Shown here piece by piece: positions 1-11,573 of a stretch of DNA of 64,000 bases (the first letter of the stretch is position 1; each line of letters begins with the position of its first letter). The translations under genes were made by a program, and so were the position numbers. A model generated the notes under the pieces. It did no database searches. It saw nothing but the letters and a program-made list of their open reading frames with translations, and was not told where the DNA came from. The DNA is from Nymphaea colorata (Eukaryota; Streptophyta; Magnoliopsida; Nymphaeales; Nymphaeaceae): positions 10,566,704 through 10,630,703 of the forward strand of contig NC_045139.1 of assembly GCF_008831285.2 (NCBI RefSeq), given 5' to 3'.

Positions 1-177
1 GCTTTTGATATGCAATAAATGTGCTTTGCAACGTGTATAAGAGCCAGAAAATGACTGATAGAAATTGCAAGAAAAAATTATATTCCCACCACCATCACTA
101 GCTTTTTCTAGTTTTTTTACATAGCACCAAAGAGGCTGAGATGGATTATCCATTTCTACTACAGCAACTGTAGGCAT
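1..177 (-). CDS. BED zinc finger / hAT transposase-like protein, N-terminal fragment cut by window edge
   Basis: The minus strand is open from the ATG at 177-175 to the window edge, giving 59 residues. The stretch has the layout of the N-terminal BED-type zinc finger of plant hAT-like proteins: an aromatic PLWCYV followed by KKLEK, a Gly-rich turn (SDGGG), a Cys in SCNF, then GSYTRCKAHLLHIK. This family includes hAT transposases and domesticated DNA-binding proteins. A good acceptor (TTTTCAG) lies at 230-225, so the exon probably begins near 224 with a short leader and an upstream intron. In the finger, the residue after CNF, where Cys is usual, is Tyr, so zinc binding may be impaired. The rest of the protein lies outside the window, so live gene and transposon relic cannot be told apart. 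Confidence 0.55.
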   Translation of the reverse strand, partial: MPTVAVVEMDNPSQPLWCYVKKLEKASDGGGNIIFSCNFYQSFSGSYTRCKAHLLHIKS

Positions 178-1260
178 CGTTTCTTTTCCTTTATCAGCCA
201 CTACAACTTATATTAGGGCGATAACTGAAAATATGTATCAACAATTCAAGCATGTAAAAAAAAAATCAGATTATCTACCAGAAACAGTGCAAGCACACAT
301 GGAAGAAAAACACAAAAAACAGATGATCTACCAAACAGATGGAAATCGTGTTATTGGAAGAAAGAGCTCGCAGTCTCGCAAACCTTTGTCACTCTTGCTC
401 ATGACAAGCAACTTTGAACAATTTTCGATTGAGAAAATTGAAAAACGAAGAGGCGCTAGGTAAAAGGAGGAAGGGGAAAACCGGAAAAGTCAATTTGAGA
501 CCATCGTCGATTAGTCATCTAATTTTACTTTTTATACTTCACATCCAGTTTAGCTTAGCTCGCAAATTTGTTGTCAGCCCCTTTACTGCGACTCAAAGAA
601 AGGAAATCTTCCGACACAATGATGAATTAGTTCCCTACACAGTCTTAACAAAAGAAAGAAGATGAAGAAAAACGTAAACTGGGATTGATCTGAGTTCGAT
701 CCTCCAACAAGTCTTAGGTACAACGGAAGATTAGAGGACAAGAGCGAACTGTCTGCAGCTGCTTGGGTTTCCCACTTGGGGTTGGGTTTCCCAAATGGGT
801 GCGGGTGCTTGGGTTTCCCACTTGCGGGAGGTGAATCGTCTGCGGTTTGACTCTCGCTTATACCATTTTCCCTTAGTAACACAGCAACAACCACAAAATA
901 TACAGTCTTATGCATTAACGGAAGAACGAAGCTCGATCAAGTGGTCAAGAATGATTAGAAAGGCACATATGAGAAAACAGAAGAACAAAAAATAAAGAAA
1001 GGAGCTCGATCTTCACAAAACCTTAAAAACCAAGCAAAACCAAAAGAAAGAGCTCGCCCAAGAGGAAGAAGCAGAACTATCAAGTTGAATCGCCGTTCGC
1101 CGCTTGTTGTTCTTCGTCGGTATCTATCGGTAAGACAAAGAAGACGAAGTGAAGAAGAACTGTCGACAAAAGATTTTGATGGGTTTCGATATTTTTAATG
1201 TGAAAAATGTAAAAAAACGTTAAAATGTAAAACACGTTAAAAACTAAAAGCGGACAATTT
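178..1260. other. Leader/upstream region of the BED-finger gene, no other gene seen
   Basis: The stretch holds the acceptor for the BED-finger exon and probably its 5' intron and promoter, on the minus strand. Around 1010-1160 the minus strand is C/T-rich, which fits a plant leader exon, but I cannot fix a start site. Three short direct copies of a GGGTTTCCCA-type motif lie at about 765-825. Open frames here look random. Confidence 0.3.
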
Positions 1261-1261
1261 T

Positions 1262-1680
1262 GGACTTGGTCAACTTTGATTGAGTCCGAAAATGGTCGGA
1301 CTCGACCTTGGGTACATTGACCGTACCCGGTGCGGTCAACGGCATTACCCGAGCCGCACCCAACGCCGCACCCGTACCCATACTGGTATCATACCGGTAC
1401 GGTGCGAGTACTGCTCCTTTAGAGCAGTACCCGTGTTACATAGCTATACTATCTCTAATACAAAATGGTATAGATAAATAAGGCTACTAAATAGTTAAAT
1501 AACTATGTAACAAATTATTTGTATACATATATACACACACATATATATACACGTCTTTGCTGCACTCCATCCAACTGTATTTTCAAAATTGCTGAATCCG
1601 CATCTGCATCTGTACCAATACCAGCACCTGCACTCCACACTCATGTGACATGGTTTTGGGAGCTCAACGTGTTTAAAGTG
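1262..1680. repeat. Two clusters of short repeated GC-rich motifs, probable MITE remains
   Basis: From 1262 to 1430 short motifs such as GTACCCG, GCACCC and their complements recur in both orientations. A second cluster of GCATCTG/CACCTGCA-like motifs lies at 1560-1640. Subterminal repeat clusters of this kind are usual in non-autonomous hAT elements. I could not define ends or a target-site duplication. Confidence 0.3.
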
Positions 1681-1689
1681 CAATAAATA

Positions 1690-3563
1690 TTATCTTACAT
1701 CTATTACAAGGTATGCTACTCCTAAAGCCCTAACTATTCTCACAACAGTTGCATAAATATGGCAACTTGTAAAGCCAAGAACCGTTCCTGCAACAGCTGA
1801 ATACAAAATGTTACTAGTGGAAGAGCATATGTTTGCTTGTGCATCTTCTATGATCCCCACTATGCATCTTCAACTTGAGAAAGAGATGGCCATGGAAGCG
1901 GCAGGAGGGAGGTGGCAATGGATTATAAAACGTCACGGTGGCTTTTATTTGTCCTTTTCTTTTTTACAAAGATTACAATCTTCTCCAACCATGACCTATA
2001 GATGTGAAAAAGCTGAAGCTGGAATTCATATTCCAATTACTCTTCTCCAATATGACTTTCTCCAATATGACCTACATCAGGAGGCCGATGGTTGGATTCA
2101 CAGTCCTAGAACTGCGGTTTGTCTGCCCATGGCAATTTCTGCCTGTCATTCTAATTGCGTCTCCTTGTACAGTTTTTGGGTTCTGTAATGGGGTCCTTGG
2201 AGTGTGTTCCTGCTGCATGTATGTCCTTAATTGGGTTGCAAGACTTCTCTTTATTGCACATGGTTAAGACTTGGTGATCAGTCTGAATAACTGTCTATAG
2301 ACATCAACGTCCACGAAATTCTGTTAACGTGTGAAATCAAACACTGTAGTGTTTATTACTTGGATGATATCACGTGTTATTGGCTCGTACATTTTGCATG
2401 TTGATACTCACAATTTGAATGGCCTGGTGCCTCGAGGGTAAAGTCTCAGTGTGAACTTGCATGAGCCATTAAGATTGAACAAGATCCAATCTACGCCTGA
2501 GTTTATCATTGATTACTTGTCTGCTTTCTTTTTTTGTTTCATGTCCAATATGAAGATATGGCCATAGACCTGTGCATGGATTATGTGAATGTGCTAAGTG
2601 TTGTGAGTTAGCTGTTTGGTTTTTAGCCGGGCAGAATTTGACGGTGTTGGACGATGTTACTACCATTGAAGTTAATAGTAAATTGATTTGTCTCTGTGAT
2701 TGTTGTGTCCATCATAAAATGTAAATTATCTTTCACCATGGTTGATAGAAAGCGCATTAAACAAGTACACCGTATGTTTTGTTTGATGATGTGGTCCTTC
2801 TCCCTGGGAGCATCGGGGTTCATCTTAAGTTTCTGTTCTGCTTTATATGTTGTATCACCGCCGGGTTATGCGGTATGTTTTTGTGGCCTCCAACAGGATT
2901 TTTGTGGCCTCCAAACGACCTGTCGGAGGCCATTTGCAATGTTTCTCTCTCTCTCTCTCCCTCTCTCTTTCCTTCTCGTGAGCTTTATGTTCTGTAGCAA
3001 ATTTCCTTACGTTTGCCATTTTGGCTTTTTAGAATCTGGTGGGCCTCTACAGTTTCCTCAATGCTTCCCAAAACCAGCAAAATTTAATTCAAGAAAACCC
3101 TATTGTTTGATTTCTTGCTTCTTTTGGACGGAGGAGCTTGAATCATCTATGTTGTCTTTTTAGACTTTCCCTCGTTGCATTTCATTTTGATACCTTAAAT
3201 TAGAACTATACTTCAACTGGTTGATCCTGCACACACCTAGAGCCTTTTTGGCCTTTGGGATTTTCGGTTGTGCTGATACTTGGAACTCGTGGTGCTTGAG
3301 ATTTCATTGGAATGAAGTGATGGAGGCAGAGTTTGAGCCAGTAGTCAACTACCTATCAATGACTTCTTGTTTGCTACGGTTGCATGCCTGGTAGTCTGAA
3401 GTGGCTATCGTTACATATGTGGACAAAGCTTTTGCCTCATTCGAGTTGTTGGGCCAATCACCTGTTCCATCTAGACTCCTTTTTTGGGAATAGATTCACT
3501 TCCCTATTTATTTCTTTGGGGTACTTTATAGGTTATGCTTCCATTGCAAACCTGGTGCGGGAG

Positions 3564-3596
<33 letters not shown>

Positions 3597-3968
3597 GCTT
3601 TATTAGCAAAAATGGGGATGCACAGTAGAACAAAATCAATTAGGGAAAGCGTCTAACGTGGCAAGTTTTCAGCAGAAGAGAAAAAGCATTTACTGCAAGG
3701 TTTGGACCGGGTAGATGCAAAATTGTTGCAGAAGAAAAATGTGGTGCGCCAAGCCTGAGCGTGAAGCCATGCATTTTCCCCCAATGGTTTCTCCATATTC
3801 TTGGCCCCAAAGTGGAAGCAACTCCTGCATGCATATTGGGAGTTTTGCCAATCTTCCGCTGGTACATGGACAACTGAGATATGTGCTTAATCACCAATAC
3901 ATCACCAGATTCGTGATGACAGCAGTCTTTTCTCGTGGAGCTGCATGTCTGATAGCCATCTCCTCATA
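1690..3968. other. Intergenic DNA without recognised gene
   Basis: Several open frames of 70-155 codons exist on the plus strand (2696-3163, for example), but their composition is unstructured and they match no family I know. A C/T microsatellite lies at 2943-2970 and a pure C homopolymer at 3566-3594. Confidence 0.4.
3566..3594. repeat. Poly-C homopolymer (about 29 C)
   Basis: An uninterrupted run of C follows GGAGGT and precedes AAGCTT. Homopolymer C runs this long are rare in plant DNA, and their length is often misread by sequencing. Confidence 0.9.
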
Positions 3969-4282
3969 ACCAGTTGATTTCCAATCACTGTTATTAAAAT
4001 CAGGTTGAATCAGCCTGAGTCAGCCGATTCCGATCATCTCTTCCCGATTTGATGCAAGAGCCAATTCAAAAGTCACAAGAAGTCTTCCGATCTTTTGTTA
4101 AATCCGGCCATGAATCGGCACATTCATCTTAATTGGTCCTTTTCCGTTTCAAGTTCCGGTTCTAACGCACTTTACCATAAGTATTCATGGAGTTATTAGT
4201 GTGGGTGGGGCGTTATTATGTTCCAACGTTACGACGGCCGATGTTTAAAAAGTGACTACATGAGTGCGCTCGCCAACGTAGG

Positions 4283-4445
4283 CACGCTTCTGTGCCATAC
4301 AAAAAAAAAAAATTGTTCTTTTGTAAGAAAGAGAAAAATGATTTATTTGTTTATTAAATATACGTACGCACGTGTCTGTGCCATACCAAAAAAGCAAATT
4401 GTTCTAAGAAAGAGAAAAATGTTTCATTTGTTTATTAAATATTCT
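4283..4445 (+). repeat. Imperfect tandem duplication, about 80-bp unit
   Basis: Two consecutive copies share CTGTGCCATAC, a poly-A stretch, AATTGTTCT, AAGAAAGAGAAAAATG and ATTTGTTTATTAAATAT. The first copy covers about 4283-4362 and the second about 4370-4443. No coding role is visible. Confidence 0.7.
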
Positions 4446-4571
4446 TAAAGCATTATCATTTTGAAGTTACTGTTTTTACTATTTTAAGCAATGACTATTA
4501 TTGTTGTTGTCCAAAGTGTTTACACTTTTTAACTATGTGTATTTTTTAAAAGTTAATTTTAAAATATATTT

Positions 4572-4799
4572 TGTTGAGTAGGACCCAATTAAAGGATCCA
4601 GGGCCTCTAGTCCTTGGGACATGATATGTTCCATCTCCTAGTGGGATGAGTCTGGTTGAGTGGAGAACCTAAATGTAATAATCCCTTCCTCATGATATTG
4701 TATTTAAGCTAAAGTGGTTTATATCCTGATCGTAATGAAGTTTCAGCTTTCGTTGTGTGTGTGCGTAACTCTTAAGGGAATTGATTAGCAGAGCTAACA
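4572..4799 (+). repeat. 5' long terminal repeat of a Ty3/Gypsy element
   Basis: The segment begins TGTTGAGTAG and ends AGCTAACA, the TG...CA ends typical of LTRs. It is followed after one base by a tRNA-Met primer-binding site. A TATTTAAGC box at about 4701 could be its promoter. No second copy was found downstream of the internal region, so the 3' LTR appears to be lost. Confidence 0.65.
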
Positions 4800-4800
4800 A

Positions 4801-4811
4801 TGGTATCAGAG
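4801..4811 (+). promoter_or_regulatory. Retrotransposon primer-binding site (initiator tRNA-Met)
   Basis: TGGTATCAGAG directly follows the 5' LTR. It is the standard complement of the 3' end of plant initiator tRNA-Met, which primes reverse transcription in many plant LTR elements. Confidence 0.8.
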
Positions 4812-4848
4812 TTGCAGAACGGGGGAGAGGGCAACGGCGGCAGAAGCG

Positions 4849-7800
4849 ATGCAAGCCATTGATGCGCTCAGGTCTCGCATAGAGGAATCGATGGACTCAG
4901 TCAACCGCTGACTGCGCTCCATCGAACGCCAGCATCAGGAACTCAATGCCAGCCTGCAGTCTATCTTCAACGAGCAGCAATCGATCACAACGATGATGAG
5001 AGAGCTCCTTCACCAAGGTCAGCCTTCGAACCCTCATAGCACTGAGCACACGGAGACTGATCTGCCTTAGGGAGGAACCTCAGTCCCGTTGTCCAGGAGG
5101 GGAAGCGATGAGTCGAGTTGGAAACCAGCTAAAATGAAATTTCCTCGTTTCAGCAGGGAAGACTTGTTGAGCGGAATTTTTAAGGTAGAGCAATTCTTTG
5201 AGTGTCAAAGAATATCCGACGAGCACACAGTAAGCCAGGCTGCGATGCATGTGGAGGGACAACCATCTAGTGGTATCGCTGGCTACTGGCTCATCAGGGA
5301 GAACCAGACTGATTGGGGTTGGTGGAAGCGATGAAGGCGAGATTTGGCCCCTCGACATACCTCAACTATAACGTCCAGTTGTCTAAAATCAAACAGATGG
5401 GATTGGTAGTAGAATGTCGAGAAAACTTCGAAGAACTCAACAATATGGTTCGAGATGGCCGGTAGAGCTGTGTTTGTCGGATGACTCAAGGATGAGATTC
5501 GAATAGAGGTCCAAGCTGCTAAGCCTCGCAAGTATGCCAGACTGCTTTGAGCTGGCTCGGATGGTGGGGGAGAAGCATCATAGGCTCCACCTAGCGGCAA
5601 GATAGGGGTTGAAACAAAAGTCTTCTTGCAACCAACAGGAATCGGAACAACTCCACAAGGAAACCTAGCGGGGATGACGACCACTTAACAAGGAAACCCA
5701 GCGAATCGACCAGGTTAGACACTTACTGCCTGAAGTCCTGAACAGCTTAAGGACAGGCCTTGAAAGGGAATCTGTTTTCACTGTAATCAACGACTGGGGC
5801 ATACCTGCAGGAGGCTTCACATGTACCTAGTAGATGAGGAGGAAGATCCCCCAAATGATCCCCTGGAACCTAGGGAAGAAGAGATCGCAGAGGCACAAGA
5901 AGAAGGACCTCCCATGATATCGCTGCACGCACTTGCAGGTGGTGAAGTACCGTAGCTAATGAGAATGGAAGGATTATTGCGTGAGAGGTCTGTGAGTGTG
6001 CTGATGGACACAGGTTCCACCCACAACTTCATTTGTGAGAAATTAGTGAAGGCTCTTGGATGTCGAGTGGAGAATCAGCCAACTTTTGATGTAGTCATGG
6101 GGGATGGTAGATGCTGAAATGCCGAGGTAAGTGCACCAAGTAACTTCTGGAAATACAAGGACACAGGTTCCTTATTGAACTCTTTACATTAGCCATGGAA
6201 TTCAATGCCTGAGCCTTGGAGAAGTCATTTGGGACTTCGTCGGCATGAAAATGCATTTTTGCAGGGTGGGCGAGGGTAAAAAAACCTTTGTAGCAGCAGC
6301 TCAGAAGGCCAACGTGGAACAGTCCATGGCCAAACTATTGAAGGGGGCATTGACTCCCTTAATGCTACTGTTAACGTATGAGCAGGAACAACATATGATG
6401 TAAGCTGCAACAACAAGCAGAGTTTGTTACAGAGGTTAACAAACATGTTATTAGAGTTCAAGGAAGTTTTTGAAGCACCGAAGGGACTTCCCCCTGCCCG
6501 AGCCTATGATCACCATATACAGTTGTGTTTAGGAAGTGAAGCAGTCTCCTGGAGGCCCTACTGGTACAGCCTGCACCTACGAAAAGTGCTTGAAAAACTT
6601 ATTCAAAAAATGCTGGTCGATGGTATAATTCAGCCCAACAGAGCCCGTTTGCTTCCCCCACACTAATAGTCCAGAAAAAGGATGGAGGATGGAGGTTGTC
6701 TGTTGATTATCGCATTTTGAATGCCATCACAGTAAGAAATCACTACCCTATACCAGTCATCGAGGACTTAAGTACTTTTCCAAGCTTGATTTACGTGCTG
6801 GATATCATCAAGTCAGGGTAGTAACTGAAGACATATCCAAGGGTGCCTTCCACACTCATGATGGACATTAAGAATTTAAAGTAATGCCGTTCGAACGCTT
6901 CAGCCACCTTCCAATCACTTACGAGCGACTTATTCAGACCATTCCTCTACAAGTTTGTATCAGTGTTGTTTCACGACATTTTGGTTTTTACTGCAGCTGA
7001 AGAGGAACATTTGAGCACCTTCGGCAGGTGCTAAGTACCTGTAGTAGCAATCGTCTAAGTGCATATTCGGTACCATTCAAGTAGCTTATTTGGGGCATAT
7101 AACGAGAAGATTGAAGCTGTGAGGAGCTGGAATCAACCTGAATCGCGCACGGATCTGAGATCTTTTCTTGGCCTCGTGGGATACTATAGGAAGTTTGTGC
7201 AGGGCTATGGTGTCCTCCCTGCCCCTTTGACAGAGGCTAAGAAGGAGAGGTTCAAATGGGGCCTGACAGAACAACACACGTTTAACAGATTGAAGCAAGG
7301 TATAACAACAGCACTAGTGCTTGGAATGCCCAATTTTACTATTCCATTTATTGTCGAAGCTGACGCGTCATATATGGGGGTGGGTGTTGTCCTCCATCAA
7401 AACCAACATCCTGTTGCATTTTTTCCAGCTGTGGGGCCAACATTTAAGGCAAAGTGCATGTATGAATGTGAACTTATGGCTATTGTGCTAGTTCTTCTTC
7501 AGTGGAAGCATTACCTCATAGGGTACAGGTTTGTAGTGGCCACATAGCACCATAGTTTGAGATATTGCTTGCAACAAGAAACTATCTCCCATTTTACAAC
7601 GTTGGATCTTCAAGTTGATGAGATTCGACTTTGAAGTTCAATTTAGAAAAGGGAAGGATAACCCAGTCGTTGATGGCCTTTCCTATCACGGTGGAGAACC
7701 AGCAGAATTGCTGCTGGTGGCATAGAAGGTCCAGACAAAGCTATGGGACGAGATCAATGGGACTCATTAAGAGGCAGCATCTGTGAGAAAAATCAGGAAA

Positions 7801-8910
7801 CTACTGCTAAATAACCCAACCAAATGCTATGTTTATATATGGACAGATCCTTACCTATACTATCAGTGAAAAATATTTATTCCACTAGAATCTGATTTGC
7901 TACAAATTCTTCTAGAACATTTTCATAATTCAGAGGAGGCAGGCCACGAAGGTTGTGAAGGAACCTACCATCGGTTGAGAAACAGCTTTTACTGGCTAGG
8001 AACGAAGAAAGTCGTTCAGCAGTTTGTTAAGCAGTGCAACATTGGTCAACAAAACAAATGAGACCCAGGGGCGAGCGGGTTTGCTGCAGCCTCTGCCTGC
8101 GCCAGAGCAGGTATGAGAGGATATCTCCATGGATTTTGTAAAAGGACTCCCCATATCACGTGGCAAGATAGTTATTTGAGTAGTGGTAGACGGTCTCTCA
8201 AAATATGCCCACTTCATGCTGGTAGCTCATCCTTCCTCTACAAAATCTGTAGCAAAAGCTTTTTAGGATCAAGTGGAGAAGCTCCACAGAATGCTGCGAA
8301 CAATTATGAGTTACCGCAACTCACTTTTCTTGAGTGCCTTTTCGAAAGAATATTTTCGATTGCGGGACACTAAGTTGCAGATGAGCACATCATATCATCC
8401 TCAATTGGATGGACAAATAAAAATTGTCCACAAAAGCTTAGAAACCTACCTTCGATGTTTAGTAGGCCAACGTTATGGACAAATTATTTATCATGGGCCG
8501 AATCTGACACTTCTCCACGGGAATCACCTCTTTTGAAGCTGTTTATGGGAGACCACCTCCCAATCTCTGTCGCTACCAACCGAGAATAGCAAGAGAAGAA
8601 GAGGTTGACATTCAGCTTCGGCGTTGAGATCACGTAATTAAGGATCTAAAACAGCACCTTGCTGCTGCTAGGAATAAAATGGTGATACAATATAATAGGC
8701 GGCACTAAGACCAGCAGTATGAAGTCGGAGATTGGGTCTAACCTTCGACGGCCTACTCATGGACTGTGTCCTGCCTTATGAAGAGTAGATGCAAAACTGG
8801 TTCCTCGATTTGTAGGCCCTTATCAGATGAAACGAAAGATTGATTCACTAGGGTATGAACTGCGATTACGAACTAGGAGCCTGAGTCACCCAGTCTTTCA
8901 TGTGTCCAAT
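4849..8910 (+). pseudogene. Ty3/Gypsy gag-pol polyprotein, heavily decayed
   Basis: Fragments in all three plus frames follow the Gypsy order. A gag N-terminus starts at ATG 4849, and a gag core with KFPRFSRED and FKVEQFFE lies at 5140-5200. A CCHC-like knuckle (CFHCNQRLGHTC) is near 5780 and a protease motif with DTGS near 6010. RT segments run 6430-7050, including [13 protein letters not shown]. RNase H (VEADASYMGVG) is near 7350, an integrase zinc region (HEGCEGTYHRLR) at 7920-8060, further integrase at 8110-8480, and a C-terminal PVFHVSN block near 8900. There are many stops and frame changes. The RT active-site box reads FHDI where the family has an Asp-Asp pair, and one integrase zinc Cys has become Gly. 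The copy cannot be active. Confidence 0.85.
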
Positions 8911-9022
8911 TAGTCTGACTTACAAACAATTTCAGTTATGAGTCAAGTTAACTGATTCATTGAATCATAAGCTTCCCAATTTGATTCACAGAACAAATTT
9001 CATAACACTGATTACCAGTTGA

Positions 9023-9735
9023 GAATGGCATCCTTCATCTCATGACTGAGGGGTATGCTCCTATCAAATCTCCTTCTGATCCACCTCCAGTTCTTCTTAG
9101 GATATGTATTGGTTGGCAGGTGAGTATGTCCCTCTTTTAGGCTATGATTGATGGCCGCAGATCTCATATCCAAGATACCACGTATCTTCAGGGATCAAAT
9201 TGCTAATTTGTGGTCCAATAACCACAGCTAAGTGTATTGTTGGTGAAGTGGATCTAAGATCCACCTTTGTGAAGTCGACTGCTTGCTAAGCTGCGGATTT
9301 CATCTAATGTTGACTGAAATCAGCCAGCCCTGGACCTGAGATCTGAGGCTGTCAAACATGGCCTTGGAGTATGCTTCCATCTTGGATGATGCTGCTCACT
9401 TTCGTACTACTGTAGATTAAAGTGACTATAATCTCTCTAGTTTTTCCATTTGCAAAATAAAGTGCAGCGTTCATTCCGTTCTGCCGTGGCGTCGAATGAA
9501 TTAGTTACAGATGTTTTCCTGTAATTGTTGGGCGCGTTAAACAACTTTTTTTTGGAAATATTTGTTGATTATTTCTTATATATGATGATGAAGTAGGAGG
9601 TCAAGGGATCGCTGTTGGAACATGCCAAAAAGTAATGATAGTTGGCCCAAAACTTGTGTGTTTTCCTAGATCGGAGCACTTCTTGTGAATAATGGTAAGA
9701 ATGCTTGGTAAGAATGATGTTTGAGAAAAGTGGCA
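9023..9735. other. Intergenic DNA, nothing recognised
   Basis: No open frame of note or RNA gene is recognised. The sequence is of mixed composition and could be the decayed 3' part of an older element. Confidence 0.35.
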
Positions 9736-9739
9736 ATAC

Positions 9740-9965
9740 AAAAAAAATGGGGGAGATACCCGAAGAGGCTGAAACCTCTCACTCTTTCTTCTTGCCACTG
9801 GGGTACAGGGCTGCTTAGGAATCGTGGTGAACTTATGGTTATCCTCTTCAACTCGAGAATAGCACTTACCACCAATTCAGTTCAAATGATTAGTGTGCAT
9901 AGGAATTGAATTGATGACCAGCCCTTCACTTACCCACCAGCCCTGCCAGCTACACCATGTTCCTC
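9740..9965 (-). mobile_element. tRNA-derived SINE-like element
   Basis: On the minus strand the head holds a Pol III A-box-like TGGTGTAGCTGG (9957-9946) followed by CAGGGCTGGTGGG. A B-box-like CAATTCAATTCC (9913-9902) comes about 35 bases later. The element ends in a T-rich tail near 9748-9741. The head resembles that of the SINE at 59690-59938 (TAGCTGG, then GGGCT.GTGG), suggesting one family. No clear target-site duplication was found. Confidence 0.5.
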
Positions 9966-10970
9966 GGACATAAAAAGGAAAATGCTGAAGACTTGGGTTC
10001 CAGAGTCTTTGAATCAAAATATTTATATTGCAGCAATGTAGAAGGTTTGAAGCTTATCATATCTACATATTTTTAGCAAATCAGCATCCATCCGATCAAA
10101 CCATTATACGGTTTGATATTATCATGTGTGATACAGTTCTTATTTAATATTTGAAACCGTATACTCCCACTTGATAGGCAGGCTGATCACTGATCAGCAT
10201 ATGATCCTCAATCTGTTGCACCGCGGAACTCTGTCATCAATAGGGTGAACCCCGTTGCAATTGGAAAAGTCGGAAAACGGTGAAAAATCACTATATTTTG
10301 CAGATGATCAGAAGGAAATTGCAACCAAAAGTCTGTGGGAGTTGAGCTGTGGAAGGAATTTGCTCACTCATTGTCACGTCGACATTGTTCCTTTCCAGTA
10401 AGAATTCCTGCACAATACCGGCGGCCTCAAATGCTTTCTAATGTACAGATCATAGGTAGAGTCCCGTCACCAGCTTGTAGTTGAGGTGCTCAAAGTTGCT
10501 GCAGACATTAGAGAGACAAGCAAAGAAGTTCTGAAAACAAAGAAAGGCGTTGGTGGTGGTGGTTGTCAATATCCCTCCGCTCAAGAAATGGCTGTCTACA
10601 ATGGAATTTAACTTATTTCATAGTCATTTGGAGCCTGTATAGCTTTGGCAGATGTATGTAGGATAACACATAAAGATTAAAAACCAGCTCAAGAGAAATG
10701 GTTCATTGTTCATGTTGCACGAGCTCCGGAAACATGGGATTCCAAATTCATAATAAGCATGTATGGGCTATTGTTGAGCAAAGGATTGGAAGGACGAGCA
10801 GCTTGGATGAAAATTCACTTGCTTGATTTATAACAAGATAAGAAATATGTATCGAGAGAACATTTGAAAGAAAGAAATAAAGAGCACGCTCTTGGGGCCA
10901 TCAATTCAACTCTGTGGCCAATGTTTGTTTACTGTCAACTAGAGATCCAAGGTGATCTACGATCACTAAC
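9966..10970. other. Intergenic DNA with an unassigned coding-like stretch
   Basis: The plus strand at about 10470-10610 reads in one frame as VLKVAADIRETSKEVLKTKK and continues to a stop. This has a protein-like, amphipathic helix composition, but I recognise no family and no start codon or splice context. The rest is unremarkable. Confidence 0.25.
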
Positions 10971-11573
10971 GAGCTGTTTGGCAAAGGAAACAGCTTGTTA
11001 CTGTTCAAGGATTTGCTTCAAATATTGAAGTAGAATGTCGTGACTTAATGTTTTATGAATATACCTTAATTTTTTAAGTAGATTCATCTATTGCCAAACA
11101 AACCCTAAGGGATTGTTAGATAAATAAGAAATAGTAATGTATTATTTCATGCATCTGCCCAAAAAAATCATGGTAAATTCTTGGAACATTAGGTTACATT
11201 GTTTAATGAATATGCCACAATTTTTAGGATAGTATATGAAATATTATGCTACTGTTCTCATTCTCAAACGACCTCCAAGAGGATGTTTGACTTGTTACTG
11301 TTCTATGTTATTGTTTTATGTATTTTCTCTAAAAATTGTGATAAATTAATGGAAACATTTTAAAGTACTTTATGAACCTACCTTAATTTCTAGGGCAGTT
11401 ACATGAACCTGTAGTATCCCATTATAGTTGTCAAGCAACCCTAAGAGGGCTGCTTGTTATTAGGAACACTAAGTATTCTATGAATATGCCTTAAAATCTG
11501 GCAAAATTGGTGAAATTTTATTTTGAGGCGGATTCATGAAACATGATGTTCCTAATGCCAAACAGGCCCTAAG
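10971..11573. mobile_element. Tandem array of four small TTTGGCA-ended MITEs
   Basis: Four consecutive units, roughly 10971-11107, 11108-11280, 11281-11445 and 11446-11573, each start with a GGNTGTTTG- or TGTTAG-like end, continue with TTACTGTT or TTATT, and finish with the complement (GCCAAACAAACCCTAAG, CTCAAACGACCTCC, GTCAAGCAACCCTAAG, GCCAAACAGGCCCTAAG). Internal motifs such as TGAATATRCCTTAA and AGRTTCATGAA recur. Each unit is about 130-175 bp and non-coding. Related units occur at 13338-13499, 31752-32113, 37167-37330 and 60853-61170. Confidence 0.55.

Larger units (their letters stand above)
3978..9013. mobile_element. Possible composite element: inverted ends around a decayed Gypsy copy
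   Basis: The left end reads CACTGTTATTAAAATCAGG at 3986 and continues with repeated TGAATCAG/CCGATTC motifs. The right end, read on the other strand from 9010, is CAGTGTTATGAAATTTG followed by TGAATCAA motifs. These are imperfect inverted repeats of the type seen in plant hAT MITEs. The 9-mer ACCAGTTGA occurs just outside both ends, at 3969-3977 and 9014-9022. The spacing between the 9-mer and the inverted repeat differs on the two sides (8 and 3 bases), so the duplication may be accidental. The simplest reading is a small terminal-inverted-repeat element later split by the Gypsy element inside it. Confidence 0.4.

Noticed and set aside
2696-3163. 155-codon plus frame
   Set aside because: Cys/Phe-rich random-looking sequence partly over a CT repeat, with no family match or gene signals.
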